DNA of 64,000 nucleotides from Oenanthe sinensis (GCA_028671895.1 CM053795.1:16653501-16717500), one strand, 5' to 3'; shown: positions 39,198-52,424, counted from the stretch's first letter. Notes: generated by a model not told the origin, from the sequence alone. Made by a program: numbers and translations.

Positions 39198-41297
39198 ATT
39201 GTTCATTGTACATTTATACTCTCTATGGGTCGCCTTTCACCGCTCTCCTTTTTATTATGTTCGTTAGATTTTCGATCCTACTTCATTCCAAAATTTTGTT
39301 GAAAGAGATATTCATTTATAAAGTTATAAAAATTTGTTAACTTTTTTCCTAAATTTGTAATTATAAGATGAATTTTTATGATTAATTTATTTTAATTTTG
39401 AAATTTTATTTTAAAAAAATCAATATCGGAAAAATATATGTGCACAATTTGAAAAAACTTAAATTTTCCATGAAATAGGTATACTTCATAATAAAATATA
39501 TTTTTTTAAATCCAGTATTCATCTTCTCTTAATAAATCCAAATAATAAAGCGTAAACTTTTTCTTTCAAAAATAAAAAAGCGTAAACTTTGTACATCAAT
39601 TCATTTTATAGATGAACAACTTAATATCAGTAAAGCAGGCCGGCAAAAATTGGTCCAAGTAGCTTAACAAAGAGAGGGCCGCGTGGGTGAGCCACGGCAC
39701 ACAGGACTCCTAAAAATTTAGGCCCCTTAATTTATAACATATTATATGAAATTGTTTGGTGATAATTGAAATTAATCTTTTGAATTAAGTTGACATCGAA
39801 AGTGTTATAAATAATTTTGTAAAAGACATGTAATAGAGAATATCTCTTTTTAAGTACATTTGTTAGAATTTATTTTTTATTTATAATATCTTTCAGTAGT
39901 TTATTTTATTTTAAAAATATAATTTAATAATTTTAATGTACATCGAAATATATGTGAATAATCAATCTTAAAATTGTGCACAAAAACTCCCCCAATAATG
40001 TTTGCTAACCCTGAAGGGAAACCACTATCCCGTCCAAAGATGACTAGACGGACAAGGATCCTCAAAGCAGCTGTTTTCTATCAGATCCATTTCATCCAAT
40101 AAGATTTTTATCTGATTAATTATAAAGACGATAAAGTTTGCATAATATTTTTTTAATTTTATAATACAACAACTAAAAATTAAAATTAAGAATATCATAT
40201 TGGTTGATTAAAAAATAATCACTAAAAAAAGAAATGTTAAGAAACAAAGAAAGATTTATACAAAAACCTGAAAAAGAGAATGCGGTTTTTATTTAGTTTA
40301 GTTTTTAATTAATTTGATTTTTTTATTTGATTTTATGCGATTTTCAATTCGATTTTTACCTGGACTTAACATATATAATTGGACTACAAAAAATTAATAT
40401 ATGTATAACTAATATTTTTTTCTTCGTCCCTGCGCAGTGCGCACACACAAACTGCATCAGTGAAAATCATAATAGATAGGTCAAGTAATTTAATTGCGCC
40501 AAATTTAATTTCATTTGGCAATCCATCCAATACATATGAATCTGCTAAAATTTTGATTAATTTTTAACATTGTTAAAATTATTTGATTTTCTTCCGATAA
40601 CTATTTCATAAAGCACCCTGGAATCTTACAATAAAATATACAGTAATTAATTAAATAAATAACAGAAAGTATTTGTTTTCATTGCCTTTATACAGTAGTA
40701 TAGGTGCCTCTGTAGTATAGATGAATAGGGCATAAGCTAGACAACAAAACAAAACACAGCCAACGTTATATTATTTTATTTAATGGAGATAATTAGAATC
40801 AATTATATAATTTATTAATATACAATTTCAGTTAAATTTAATATAAAATTAACTAATAAAGAAGTAAGTTATAATTTTTTTCTTAAAAGTCAAGAACGTT
40901 ATTATTTTATAAATTTAAAATTTTACAATTTTTTATAATATTTTCGTTCAGTTTTATAATCGAAACTGAACCGAGCTTTTTAAAATGAACGGACTGCGGT
41001 TAAATATGATTATGTTGTAAATAGGGATAGGAATATGTCAATATATGGCCTTTATAATGTAGGTGGCTCCATAGACTATACTACTATAGTATAGTATAGA
41101 TGAACAGGGCATAAGCTAAAGAACAAAACAAAACACAGCGAGGCATAAAATGAAGCATTCCGGTGGACGACAATAGATCCAAATCCAGTAGCCCACAATT
41201 TCACTTGACAAACCCACGGCTCATCTCCACCCTTTCTAATCACGTGACTCCTTCACTCCCACGTGCCGTGCCCCCCCCCCCCCTCTCCCATCTACAG
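39198..41297. other. Intergenic DNA upstream of CYP51
   Basis: AT-rich, no gene recognised. A roughly 60-bp sequence occurs twice, at about 40685-40760 and 41045-41140 (GTATAG.TGAA.AGGGCATAAGCTA then AACAAAACAAAACACAGC), forming a direct repeat about 370 bp apart. A 13-C run lies at 41271-41282. Confidence 0.45.
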
Positions 41298-41304
41298 TAT
41301 ATAC
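41298..41304 (+). promoter_or_regulatory. Candidate TATA box of CYP51
   Basis: TATATAC lies about 90 bases upstream of the start codon, after a CT-rich stretch and before a leader with CA repeats (41369-41386). Spacing fits a short 5' UTR. No transcript data support it. Confidence 0.4.
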
Positions 41305-41386
41305 ATACACTGTACACACACACTCACTCACTCCATCCTTATGCAACTCAATTAAACCCTTGAATTTCACACACACACACACACAA

Positions 41387-43662
41387 ATGGAATCAAACGT
41401 AATGAATCTCTACTACAACACCAAGTGGATGAACGTCAGCATCCTCTTCATCGCCACTCTCTTCGTCGCAAAACTCATCCTCTCCGTCGGATCGCGCCAC
41501 AATCGCCGCCGCGCGCCGCCAGTGGTGAAAGCGCCGGTTCCGATCATCGGCGGTCTCCTCCGTTTCCTCAAAGGTCCGATCGTGCTGCTGCGCCAAGAGT
41601 ATCCCAAGCTCGGGAGCGTGTTCACACTCAATTTGGTGAATAAGAACATCACGTTTTTGATCGGACCGGAGGTGTCTTCGCATTTTTTCAAGGCGGTGGA
41701 AACAGATCTGAGTCAGCAAGAGGTGTACCGGTTCAATGTGCCTACGTTTGGACCGGGCGTTGTTTTCGATGTCGATTATTCGGTTAGGCAGGAGCAGTTT
41801 AGATTCTTTACTGATTCACTTAGGGTTAGTAAGTTGAAGAGTTATGTTGATCAGATGGTCATGGAAGCCCAGGTCCTTTCTCAATTTCATTCCCTATATG
41901 TTTTGTTTACGTTTTCTGCATTGTTTCGGTATGCTATGTTAAAGTTTTTGTTTGATTTGTTATACGAATAGGTGAAAATTAAGAATGAAAGTTGTGATAG
42001 ATTAGTTGTTAGTAGCAGAATCTGAGTAATAGAAACCCGATTATAGTAGGTTATGCTCCCTCCGTTCCAATTTGAGTAATAAAATTCCCCTCATTTTTAT
42101 TTAATTATAATGAATGAGCTGATAATTGACAAAAATGTGTACTGATCTTTAAATACAATAGGAAGTTAGGAACTGTGTCTAAAATTATTACTTAGTTTAC
42201 CATGTTTACTAAATGTGGACTACACTTTGGGAGAAACGTGATGGGAAATGTCGAGTGTTATCAGTGGGAACCATATGGATTATTCATTCATTTCTGTCCG
42301 ATTTGAATTAGAATTAATATTGTGTTAGAGTGTTGGACACTTGATTATCATATATTCAGATTGTACCAGAATTATGGTACCGTCTCGTTTGTCCACATGC
42401 GTGATATTTATGTAGAAAACTGCTGATTTATTTGCTCGTTTTTCATCTGATTCACCACTTTGTTGATCGACGTGCCTAGATACGATAGTTTATCATGAGA
42501 TTGTTCTTGCAAGTTTATTTGTTGAATATATGAATACATTGGAAAATACATGGATAATGAGGGAACTGCTGTCTACGTAATCAAGAAGTTGTTCAATATA
42601 TTATGTAACATACTTGAGCTTTGGATAATAGTTCCCTGATTCTTTCCTTCGTCAATCATGCAGGACTATTTCTCAAAGTGGCGTGACAGTGGTGAGGTAG
42701 ACTTAAAACATGAACTAGAACAGCTTATTATCTTAACTGCCAGTAGATGCCTATTGGGTGTAGAGGTCCGCAACAAGCTCTTTGACGATGTTTCAGCTTT
42801 ATTCCATGATCTTGACAGTGGCATGCTTCCAATCAGTGTCATCTTCCCATATCTCCCTATCCCAGCCCATCGCCGTCGTGACCAAGCTCGCAAGAAGCTT
42901 GCTGAAATTTTTGGGAGAATCATAAATTCACGCAAAGAAGCTGGGAAATCAGAGAATGACATGTTACAGTCCTTTATGGATTCCAAGTACAAAAATGGTC
43001 GCCCCACAACTGACACTGAGGTCACTGGCCTGCTCATTGCTGCCCTATTTGCAGGACAGCACACTAGTTCCATCACGTCTACTTGGACAGGAGCATATCT
43101 TCTTGCAAATAAAAAATACCTGTCTGCTGTATCAGATGAGCAGAAGACCATTATGAGGAAACATGGGAACAATGTTGATCATGACATTTTATCTGAGATG
43201 GAAGCTTTGCATCGATGCATAAAGGAAGCTTTAAGACTCCATCCTCCACTAATAATGCTTTTGCGCAGCTCACATTCTGATTTCACCGTGACAACTAGAG
43301 AGGGGAAAGAGTATGACATTCCCAAGGGTCACATTGTTGCGACATCCCCTGCTTTTGCCAATCGCCTTCCCCACATATACAAGGATCCAGATACCTTTGA
43401 TCCTGACAGGTTTAGTGCTGGAAGAGATGAGGATAAGGCAGCAGGGCCATTTTCATATATATCTTTTGGAGGTGGAAGGCATGGTTGTTTGGGAGAACCA
43501 TTTGCATATTTGCAAATCAAGGCGATTTGGACTCACTTGTTGAGGAACTTTGAGTTGGAATTGATCTCACCTTTTCCGGAGATTGATTGGAATGCTATGG
43601 TTGTGGGTGTAAAAGGGAAGGTCATGGTGAGGTACAAGCGCAAACAACTCTCTCTTGAATGA
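41387..43662 (+). CDS. CYP51: CYP51G sterol 14-alpha-demethylase (obtusifoliol type)
   Basis: An ER-anchored cytochrome P450 that removes the 14-alpha methyl group of obtusifoliol in phytosterol synthesis. Two exons, 41387-41872 and 42664-43662, join in phase 0 to 494 residues, the normal length. I chose the ATG at 41387 (MESNVMNLYYN, context AAATGG). Residues 17-34 are the membrane anchor. PPVVKAPVPIIGG and FLKGPIVLLRQEYPKLGSVF follow. The substrate-recognition stretch FNVPTFGPGVVFDVDYSVRQ lies before the intron. The second exon has the I-helix AGQHTSS (about 291-297), the ExxR motif EALR (350-353) and the haem loop FGGGRHGCLG with Cys437. All key residues are present, and the protein should be active. 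The 791-bp intron holds a piece starting TGCTCCCTCCGTTCC that looks like one end of a decayed MITE. Confidence 0.97.
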
Positions 43663-44030
43663 ATTAGTTGACATTTGGTGGCAAGATCATCTCAAACAGT
43701 TTGTAAGCAGATAGTTTTACAATTTTATGATCTCAATGTAAGCCGTTTGCAGCTCTCTTTTGTGTTTATTCGTCATTATTTACCATTTTCTCTGTAATGA
43801 GCATGAAGTATGCCCTATGCAATTGGACATGGTTCATGGGTCATATTATTTGGGTTTTGTGGTGGAATTTCTAGATGCTTGCTTGACCATAGTCTTTAAT
43901 CATGTCTTTTATCTCCTCGTCTCATTTAAAATCATGATCTTCTTTACTGAAATTTCCATTGAAAAGAAAAATGGTATTGGTGTTCATCAAATGGTAACAC
44001 AGCACAAATTGCATTGCCGCCCCACTACGT

Positions 44031-44257
44031 GGCCGTTTGAGGTTTCTTAAACTTAAAATAAGTAGTTTATTTTATTTTTATTTTTTACATGTTTTCATAT
44101 TTTTTTTAAAGATAAATATTTGTTTTAGAATTTTAAAATCAAATATGAACTTAATTATTTCCGGAAATAAGGATTTATTTCCGGAAAGTACATACATCCC
44201 TACTTTTTCCCGAAAATAAGGGCTTATTTCCATAAGTAACCGGTTGCCAAACAGGCC
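44031..44257. mobile_element. hAT-like MITE, copy 1 of 2
   Basis: It starts GGCCGTTTGAGGTTTCTTAA and ends GCCAAACAGGCC, which are short inverted ends. It is about 227 bp, non-coding, and shares most of its sequence with the element at 50713-50939. The flanks ACTACGT and CTATATGT agree only partly, so no clean duplication is claimed. Confidence 0.6.
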
Positions 44258-44709
44258 CTATATGTGCTTCAGAATTTCCGCTATGTGGTTGTAGGTTTAG
44301 TTGATACCAAACTGTTGAGGCTTCCATTTCAATATAAAATTTTGTTAACGTGAATCAAATTTGGACTTAAAACGTACAGTACTTCATAAGATTTTATTCT
44401 TTGATGTGTACATTTTGTTAAAACACTATTAATTTTCTAAAAAGTTTAGGTTGACATATATTTTGCTGGAACAGTAATTTTATGTATCCGTTAAATAATA
44501 GGGTTTGGTCTCCGACAAGCGATTGTGATGATCATCTATCTACTATATATTTTTTTTTGTGAATTTAGGGGTCACGTTATCTATCCACACTTAGCACTTT
44601 TAATATTTTATCTTATTAAAAAAACGCGGATAGATGGTCGTGAACAATCAATTATTCAGTAGTCTAAACAATAAACACATAAACATTACTCCCTCAAGTC
44701 CTTATTTAT

Positions 44710-44935
44710 TACTCCATTCATCCCCTTTTAGTTGTTTCTTTAATTTTGTACGCGTATAAAAAACATAGTTCGATAACATATTTTTCGAAATTTCTTTTTT
44801 TAAATAAAAATCTAATATTAAAATTTTTATTTGAAAAAAGAAAATTTAAAAAATAAGTTACCGAACTATGTTTTTTATGCGCGTTAAAATACGCATAAAA
44901 AGTCACAGGACAACTAAAAGGGGACGAATAAAGTA
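44710..44935. mobile_element. Stowaway-like MITE with long inverted repeats
   Basis: It starts TACTCCATTCATCCCCTTTT and ends in the complement AAAAGGGGACGAATAAAGTA. Inner arms also pair (ATAAAAAACATAGTTCG with CGAACTATGTTTTTTAT), so nearly the whole 226-bp element can form one hairpin. It sits just inside another ACTCCCTCAAGTCC motif (44687), with a complementary GACGGGAGGAGTA at 45299-45311, so it may be nested in a larger element of the same kind. Confidence 0.7.
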
Positions 44936-45636
44936 TTATCGATAAATGAATATTAGATAAACAAATAATCTTATCAAATGTATAATTTTTTCCGGTCCCG
45001 ACGACATAATAGAGACAATATATTTTTGATTTCGATAAATGAATAATCTCCATTAATGAATATAATTTTTCAATTCCGAGCATATTTATTTATCGAGCTT
45101 TAACTGTAGGTTTTGATTTTGTTACACATTTCAAAGATTTTTGATCATATTGTTATTTTTGAAATTTTTATTTTTTGAATAAATATATACATTAAATAAT
45201 TTAATTTAAAAAAAATTCAGAAAATAATATATTTAACTACATGATCAAAACATTTTGAATTATGTACAAAAAATTCAATAACCTATAAAAATAATCAGAC
45301 GGGAGGAGTATATACTTCAGTAACATCTTGAAAAGAGGATCCGTTGTGTATCCGACTAATTCAAATTATCTGTCCCAGGCTCCATATGTACGGAGATAAG
45401 TTATTTAATACTTAAAGTAATTTCTTGACAAAAAAATACTTAAAGTAATTTGTATTTATTATAAGTTGAAAGTAATTTTTTTTATTTTAAGTAGGATCTA
45501 TCTGTTTGGATAATTTAAAATTATTTTTCTTTAAGTATAAAATACATATATTAAAAATAAAATACAAAAAGGTACAAAATAATATAAATATAAATTATTT
45601 AACAACAATTTCATTATATAAAATAATTTAAATTAT

Positions 45637-45918
45637 TTGATTACTAAAACGGTTTTTGATAGTAATGTTTGTTTTCCATTGATTTGTGATTGGACATCAT
45701 TTAATCTTCAAGGCCGGTTTGTGAAGAGAAATTTGTCAAAATTCAAACAGCACCTAGCTCATATTTATCTTGCTGTAGCAGGCCATTTCATTTGGAAAGA
45801 AAGAAACGATCTGAAGTGTTCACTAGCAGTTTACTTAAAAGATCTAAATTCACTAGCAGTCTATTTAAAAGAAAAGTTAGCAAAGAGGTTACTCTTATCA
45901 CCGCATTGTACTAGCTGA
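45637..45918 (+). pseudogene. LINE ORF2 fragment (after zf-RVT)
   Basis: The reading frame contains HIYLAVAGHFIWKERNDLK, which resembles the stretch between the zf-RVT and RNase H parts of plant LINE ORF2. Near its end a segment is duplicated in tandem (SLAVYLKD, then SLAVYLKE). No other LINE domains adjoin it. A small relic. Confidence 0.55.
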
Positions 45919-45919
45919 T

Positions 45920-46162
45920 TTAGGTCATATTTGGAAGTTAGAAATTTGAGTATAAATTATAGGATTGAGGTAAGTTAGAATTTTAACCAAGTGAATCGTC
46001 TAATTTTTATAGATTTGTCATGTTGCTAGTTTAAATATAAATATCTAATTTAAATAGCTTATTACCAAACATTTTTTTTAAAAAGGACTGACTCAGCCCA
46101 TTAGTCAAAACAACTATTCAGTTAGTCCAGCTTGCTAACCGCTAGTTGCCAAACATGTTCTT
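45920..46162. mobile_element. Probable degenerate hAT-like MITE
   Basis: The left edge TTAGGTCATATTTGGAAGTTAG is partly complementary to the right edge CTAGTTGCCAAACATGTTCTTA. It is about 240 bp and non-coding. It directly follows the LINE relic. Boundaries are approximate. Confidence 0.4.
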
Positions 46163-47696
46163 AGTTTTTCTACTATTCTATCTGTAAATGGTTTGGTTTA
46201 TTTTTTGTGACTAGTTTCTCTTTATTTATAATTTTTTAATTAACAGAAAAAAAGTTTTACTTATGGATTTCATTTTATTTAAAGTTCGTATATTTAATTT
46301 TTAGCAGAAGTTTTAAATAATCATATTTCATTACTATATTTGTTAATTAAATTTTAAATAATCATTAATATAAATAATATCATTGGAGTACCTTATATTA
46401 TTTTAGTTAATTATTTTAACTATTACTATTAGAAATGCTTCAAACATATTACATATATGAATGAGATGATATTTGTTTTTATAAATTGTAGGTTCAAGAA
46501 CTTCATTAAATAAGGTTTTAAGTTAAAATATAAGAAATATAGCAGAAAATGTTGATCCAACAATTTATTAGTGGTTCCTTAAAATATCAGTACATCTATT
46601 TCATTTCTTATTTTTAAAGATGTTCTAGTCATTTCTTATTTGATTTTTATTAATAAAAATTAATTTATCTTATTTTCCACACTTCTTTTTCTTCTTTTTT
46701 CACCCTTCCCCATCAAACATATCATTATTTTAATAACAAGAAATGTTATTGGAGTAAATGTATAAAAATAATGTCCTAAATTACTAGTACACAATATTTT
46801 ATAATATTTATAAGAAAGCTACTAGGGAGCTGTTGAACTTATTCTTATTTTAACGATGTTAAAAACTTAGAACAAATCCAACAGTGTCTTAGTTCATTAT
46901 TTATAAATAATATAAAATAATAAATCATAATAAGTCAGGTAATCTATTTTGTATGTCAACTCCAACAATTTTTCCTATATTTATTATTTATAATAATAAT
47001 AATAATAATATATTTGAATTTAACTACTTTTAAAAAGGAAGAAAGAAAAAAATAAAAGAGAAAAAATGGGCCGTGAAAAAAGTGGTAAATGAATTATTTA
47101 TTCATAAAAATAAAATAGTGGATGACTAGAAGATCATTAAAAATAGAAAATAGAGAATAGTTAGTAAATTTGAAAATGTCCTAATAATTAAAAAAATCAC
47201 TATTAGAATACCATTTTATGTCACATTTCATATATTTATATTTGAGTTTAGTAACTTATTTAGGAAGTGTGAACCCTTTTAAACTCCGCCGTGTGATGAT
47301 TAGGACCGGAATGTTAAATTCGACGATCTCGGCCAAATGCATTACTGGTTTTCTTTAGTTGCTGTTTAATATTACACTTTACATTTCATATATAATTTAT
47401 TTAATTATATATATTACTCCCCAATCACAAATATTTAATTATTAAGTATATTTGAATTTTTCGAAATCTGAACTCCAGACGTCTTATTATCAAAAACAAA
47501 GTATTTGTTAGCGTTTATTTAATAACTCTCATAATAAGAAACTATTATTTAATTTTTTTTTTGTCCAAAGGAGGTTTTACAACTCATATAAAGTAGTTTT
47601 AACAATTTATGAAGACAATAATATGAAAACTTGAATATAATATATTTTGGACATTTTATCTCAAAATTTAAAATTTATTTATTTATTTTAAAAAAA
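46163..47696. other. AT-rich intergenic DNA
   Basis: Very AT-rich sequence without recognisable coding content. A short AAT repeat lies at about 46993-47008. Nothing else could be supported. Confidence 0.4.
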
Positions 47697-47925
47697 TACT
47701 ATTTTCATTCCTTAATAATTATCATTTTTTACCTTTAACACGTATATTGTATATTGGAGTGCAAAAAAATAGTTTTTACTCATAATTAAATTTAAAATTT
47801 TATATCAAATAAAAATAAAAATTTTAATTTTTAGTTGATAAAAAATTTAAATTTTATAATAAGTCTGTATATTTTTTCATCTTGACAGAGAGTGCAAATG
47901 ATTTTTATTTAGTAACGAGGGAGTA
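47697..47925. mobile_element. Stowaway-like MITE, degenerate
   Basis: TACTATTTTCATTCCTTAAT at the left and its imperfect complement TAGTAACGAGGGAGTA at the right bound about 229 bp with TA edges. The centre is a self-complementary AAAATTTTAA-type hairpin. Confidence 0.5.
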
Positions 47926-49333
47926 TATTAAAAGATTATTTAGGAACAATTTCAACCATCAACCTTAACAGTTGATACGCTCCTCTCTAATCTAGATACG
48001 ACCGCAAATTACAAACTGGAATTTTTGAGCTAGGTGAAACATAAGCTTGAATGTTTGAGCAATGGAAAGGAACAGTTTGGCAAATTGGAAAATGAAGAAG
48101 AACCAGTTGTTAGTCTGCATAAATAAGAATCAGAACTCTGTCAAAGTAGTCAAGTTATAGGCTGGCTTAAGACGGACAGAGTCAGTATACATATTCCAAG
48201 GCTTCTGTAATTGTTATCCTTTAGTTTTCATTTTCTACTTTCATGTACATTATCAAGAGAAGCTTTTCTACATTCAAATGAATTGACAGTGTACATACGA
48301 ATCATTTTTCGTACTCAATTTAAACTATTCGCTTGGGTGAAACTTGACAAGAGCTAAGCATTTCTAAATAAATTGCACTTTGCACAAGCTTCAAGCCTTC
48401 AACACACACACACATTGTTGTTAGGTGATTGACTTGAATAATAATAATAATAATAATAACTTCACAATATCTCCCTCTTTACTTTTGAACTCCAATAATC
48501 ATCTCATTTGCAAGGAGATTTTCGAACTAATGGTAATACATTTAAAACACTGATAAATCCACCGGTATAGAAATCGAGTATATACATTGTGAAAACTAGA
48601 ATGTTGTACAGGTACTTCTCATTCAGAGGACGGACCTAGGTATAGGCTAGGGTGGGCACAGCCGGGTAACATTCCTCAAATTCAAAATTTTACTATTAGT
48701 GATGAATGATAAACATAGTTTAGCTGGGTAGATAAAATTTCAAAACCAATTCTTTGCGGTTAGTTTTTTATTTTAACATGTTTTGAGGCTTAAATCAAGA
48801 CTTAATTTTAAGAAACAATAAAAAAATAAACTAAATCAATGTTACTACTAAATATTATTGTATTAATAAAGACACGGTTTATTTGCAAATGAATATTTTT
48901 TTAAATTATAATTTATTTTTAGTTTTTTAAGTACGGTGTCAAATTATCTATAAAATGATGCCTATATGATAAGTATAAATAATACAAAACTTTACATCCG
49001 ATGAGTACAATATTTTTTTGCCAAATATTTAAATAATTCTTGAATAACTATTCATCATCTTCTTTATAAATTATAAACTTGAATACTTCAATCTTGAAAT
49101 TTATAACTAAATATAAAATTGATTTTTATTTGTATTGGATATTAACATATACAGCTGTATATATAAAAAAATATTAAAATTACAAAACCTTTTATTCTTC
49201 ATAATTATAATTAAGTATTTATTTTTTAGGTTTGCTTTGATTTTTCATTTTTGTTTATTGATTAAAATTTCTATATTGTACTTCTAGATTAAAAAAAAGA
49301 CTTGAAATAGAATATATATATATATATATATAT
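47926..49333. other. Intergenic DNA with simple repeats
   Basis: It contains an AAT microsatellite at about 48438-48460 and ends in a TA run (49314-49333). A GAGGACGGACCTAGG.. GGGTGGGCACAG motif near 48616-48662 resembles the end of a dispersed plant repeat, but no second end was found. No genes recognised. Confidence 0.4.
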
Positions 49334-49950
49334 GGTGCTACTCCAATAGAAACTAAATTTGACTAGAAACTAGAAACTAACTTTATTCCTCCATTTTTAA
49401 TTCCATTTTCCCGTCAATTGGTAAACTTTTTTTCAAATTTAACTTCACCACATTTTTCTCCATCTCCCAACGATCAATTTGCATACCATATGTGCTATAT
49501 TCCGGCGACTTCAAAATTAATCACAAATTTATATTATATATGTTACCAGAAAAAATGCAATCACTAATTTATATTAGATAAATCACTAATTTGTACTATA
49601 AGAATCACTAATTTGTATTATAAGAATCACCAAAATAACCAGTTTTGTTAAATAAATATATATGAAGATCGCCGGAAAAATGAAAGTCGCTGGAATATAG
49701 CACATATGGTATGCAAACTGATCGTTGGGAGATAAGAAAAAATGTGATGAAGTTAGATTTAAAAAAAGATTCACCAATTGGCGGGAAAATTCAAACTAAA
49801 AACGGAAGAGATTAGATGATATTGTGTATGAGAGGGTGTATTTTAATTGTGTGAGGTGCCCTCTAGGGGCCATTAGATTAGATTAAATATGTGGCTTAGA
49901 TTAATTTCTAGTTTCTAGATTTGACTTGGTTTCTATTTGAGCATTTGCCT
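49334..49950. mobile_element. Foldback element with very long inverted arms
   Basis: The left arm (AATAGAAACTAAATTTGACT.. from 49344, then CATCTCCCAACGATCAATTT at about 49460 and CATATGTGCTATATTCCGGC at about 49487) is repeated in inverted order on the right: GCTGGAATATAGCACATATG at about 49689, TGATCGTTGGGAGAT at about 49719 and TTGACTTGGTTTCTATT at about 49921. Roughly 180 bp per arm pair, around a centre of CACTAATTTGTA(T/C)TATAAGAAT tandem units. TA microsatellites lie on both sides. It is non-coding and about 615 bp. The superfamily is unresolved (MULE-like foldback is likely). Confidence 0.7.
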
Positions 49951-52424
49951 ATATATATATATAACACTATGTTAGTTTTATTAGAAAAATATTACAAAAA
50001 AAGAAGCAAAAGAGTCACATGAAAATTTAAAAAAAATATTCCAACTTTTTTAAGAAAATTAGGAGATTACATAAACAGAATCAAAATTTTACCTGTATTT
50101 GATTGTTCTGTTTTATAATTTTTCAGCCCATGTGAATTAAATTTTCTGGGTATCAGAGGGGTGCTTTGTGCTCCAACACCATGGGTAAGATCCGAACCAA
50201 GGTTATAAAAATCAGAAATCGGTTATACTCGGTTGTGTCTTTGAAATCTGAGTACTCGTCCGAATTTCCGAGTAACTGTTTTGAACATCCGAGTACTCAA
50301 CCTCTGATTTCCCCATGTAAAATCCGAGTTGTAAATTGTAATAAGACAACTTCGAGAATCTCAATGACATTTAGCTAATCTTTATTTTTATTCTTTTTAC
50401 AAGGACTGAATCTCGTATACGAGATTCATCGTATACGAAAATCTGACAAAAGCTATCTTGTTCAGTTTTCCTAAATCCTATCTAGCTGTAATGTAACAAG
50501 GACATGGAGAACTTCGTGATAAATATAACCTGGAGCCATCAATCGATAATCGATGCCCAAGTACTCAACACCCTTTAATTAAGTGTATGGATACAAGTTA
50601 AACAACACATTAGGTGTATAGTTCATCATGAATACAGCTTGAAAAAATGTGTAGTTAACATAGAACTGCATGATAGCATGCAGGTGGTGAAGCAGTTCAT
50701 GTAAGATATAGTGGCCGTTTGGGGTTCCTTAAACTTAAAATAAGTAGCTTATTTTATTTTTATTTTTTACATATTTTCATATTTTTTTTAAAAATAAATA
50801 TTTGTTTTAAAATTTTAAAATCAAATATTATCTTCAAAATAAAAAACAAGTTACTTATTTTCAAAAAAAATACATACATCCCTATTTTTTCTGGAAATAA
50901 GGACTTATTTCCAGAATTTAAGTGGAAACAAACGGGGCCATAGTACTACGTAGTACGCACTCCCTTTTCTTTTCTAAAAACTACAGTAACTTAGTTAGCA
51001 CTCATATATACTTGCGTTTGGTTCAAAGTCATTTTAACCATTTCTTCGCATCCCCAGTACGTGAATCTGAAATCTAAATTACAACAGTGCAGCATGCCCC
51101 TGTTTCTTCACGTATATAGTTAGACCGAGCAAAAAATTAGAAACTTTGGGACCATGGCGTGCAGTTAGTACTTGTCAAGCAAATTAGACAGTACTTCAAC
51201 CAGAATTACAAATAATGTTTAAATTCTTCAAATATTTTGTGGTGCTTTAGTTGGATATAGTAGTCCCATGTTCGATTTTTGTGTACATGGGCATTTCCCC
51301 TTGACCAGATGATCCTTGATCCTAACTATTCAATTCGGTAGCTGATGTATATATATGATCCTTTGTCCATTCCAAAAACCGCATAAAAATCTCATACTAA
51401 TAAAGTTAATTGACCGTTTCTTAGTCTTTTTTCAAAAACGATGTGGGATAACTACTCGAGGATAACCCCTTTTCAAGACCATATAGTCTCTTTGTCCAAA
51501 AAAACTCCATGTATATTTGTACAGTCATGGTGATACCATTAAAATGAATTACTATTGAAACTGAGTGAACCAAAAAGGGTGTGAAAACCTTTACGCCAAC
51601 CCTATAGCTAGCCAGCTCTTTGTATATATTCTCGTAGTCTAGAGATACACCGCAAAAATGTACAGAAAATAGTATATTTAATCGAGATAAAACTGTTAGA
51701 AATTCATAATATTTCATAGGACAATACTTATGCCAATGTCAAACTCCCATAAAATTTGTGCAATACTCAAACTTTAAGGTCATTAACTTAGCGGACTAAC
51801 ATTTATATAACATTGATTTTTCATCTGAAAATAAGTACTAAAAAACTGTTCAAAGATAATTTTTTGAAAAAATGTTTTTAGTCTAAATTGCTTTCAGGAA
51901 AAAAAGGGTCTTTATCCTTTTGAAAAAAATTGTCGTCTTTCATCTTTTACGTAAAATATATATCTATAAATTTTACTATCAAACCTATCCAAAAACGGTT
52001 ATTTATATTACTATATTTTAAGATATGCAAAGATAAAAAATTCTATCAAATAATTATTTAATTTTATAATAATATTTTTTCAATTGTTTTAAACAGTAAT
52101 TCCGACCGTATACTAATTTGAAAGTGCTATTAATTGAAAGACAATCTAATATAAGTGTGACCATAGAGAAAAGGAAGAATTAGACCGGTAAGCTTAATTT
52201 TCAGAATGTCACGTATATATAATATATAAATCTTTTATATATAGGGGAAGGTTTAAGAGAATCTTCTTAGTGAAAGAACAGAGAATCATCATCTTAATTG
52301 TTCATTTTATTTCAATTCAATGACCAATATTCTCTACATATAGGTTGATATTTATACATACAGTATACTTATATATACATATATAAATCTTATAAATGAA
52401 ACCAAAACCTACAATATTTACATA
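49951..52424. other. Intergenic DNA, no gene supported
   Basis: AT-rich. It contains the second hAT-like MITE copy (50713-50939). The short frames at 50166-50378 and 51421-51717 show no family resemblance or coding bias that I would trust. Confidence 0.4.
50713..50939. mobile_element. hAT-like MITE, copy 2 of 2
   Basis: It starts GGCCGTTTGGGGTTCCTTAA and ends AAACGGGGCC, and is flanked by ATAGT on the left and ATAGT on the right. Its sequence follows the copy at 44031-44257 closely over most of its length and in the same orientation, so they belong to one family. Confidence 0.65.

Noticed and set aside
41393..41719. Minus-strand and shifted-frame ORFs over CYP51 exon 1
   Set aside because: They are shadows of the CYP51 coding strand, which has the conserved protein.
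42053..42330. Possible complete Stowaway MITE in the CYP51 intron
   Set aside because: Only the left CTCCCTCCGTTCC end is clear; no complementary right end with TA was found, so it is noted only as a decayed piece.
44718..45083. Minus-strand frame of 121 codons
   Set aside because: It lies across the Stowaway hairpin and adjacent AT-rich sequence; no coding features.
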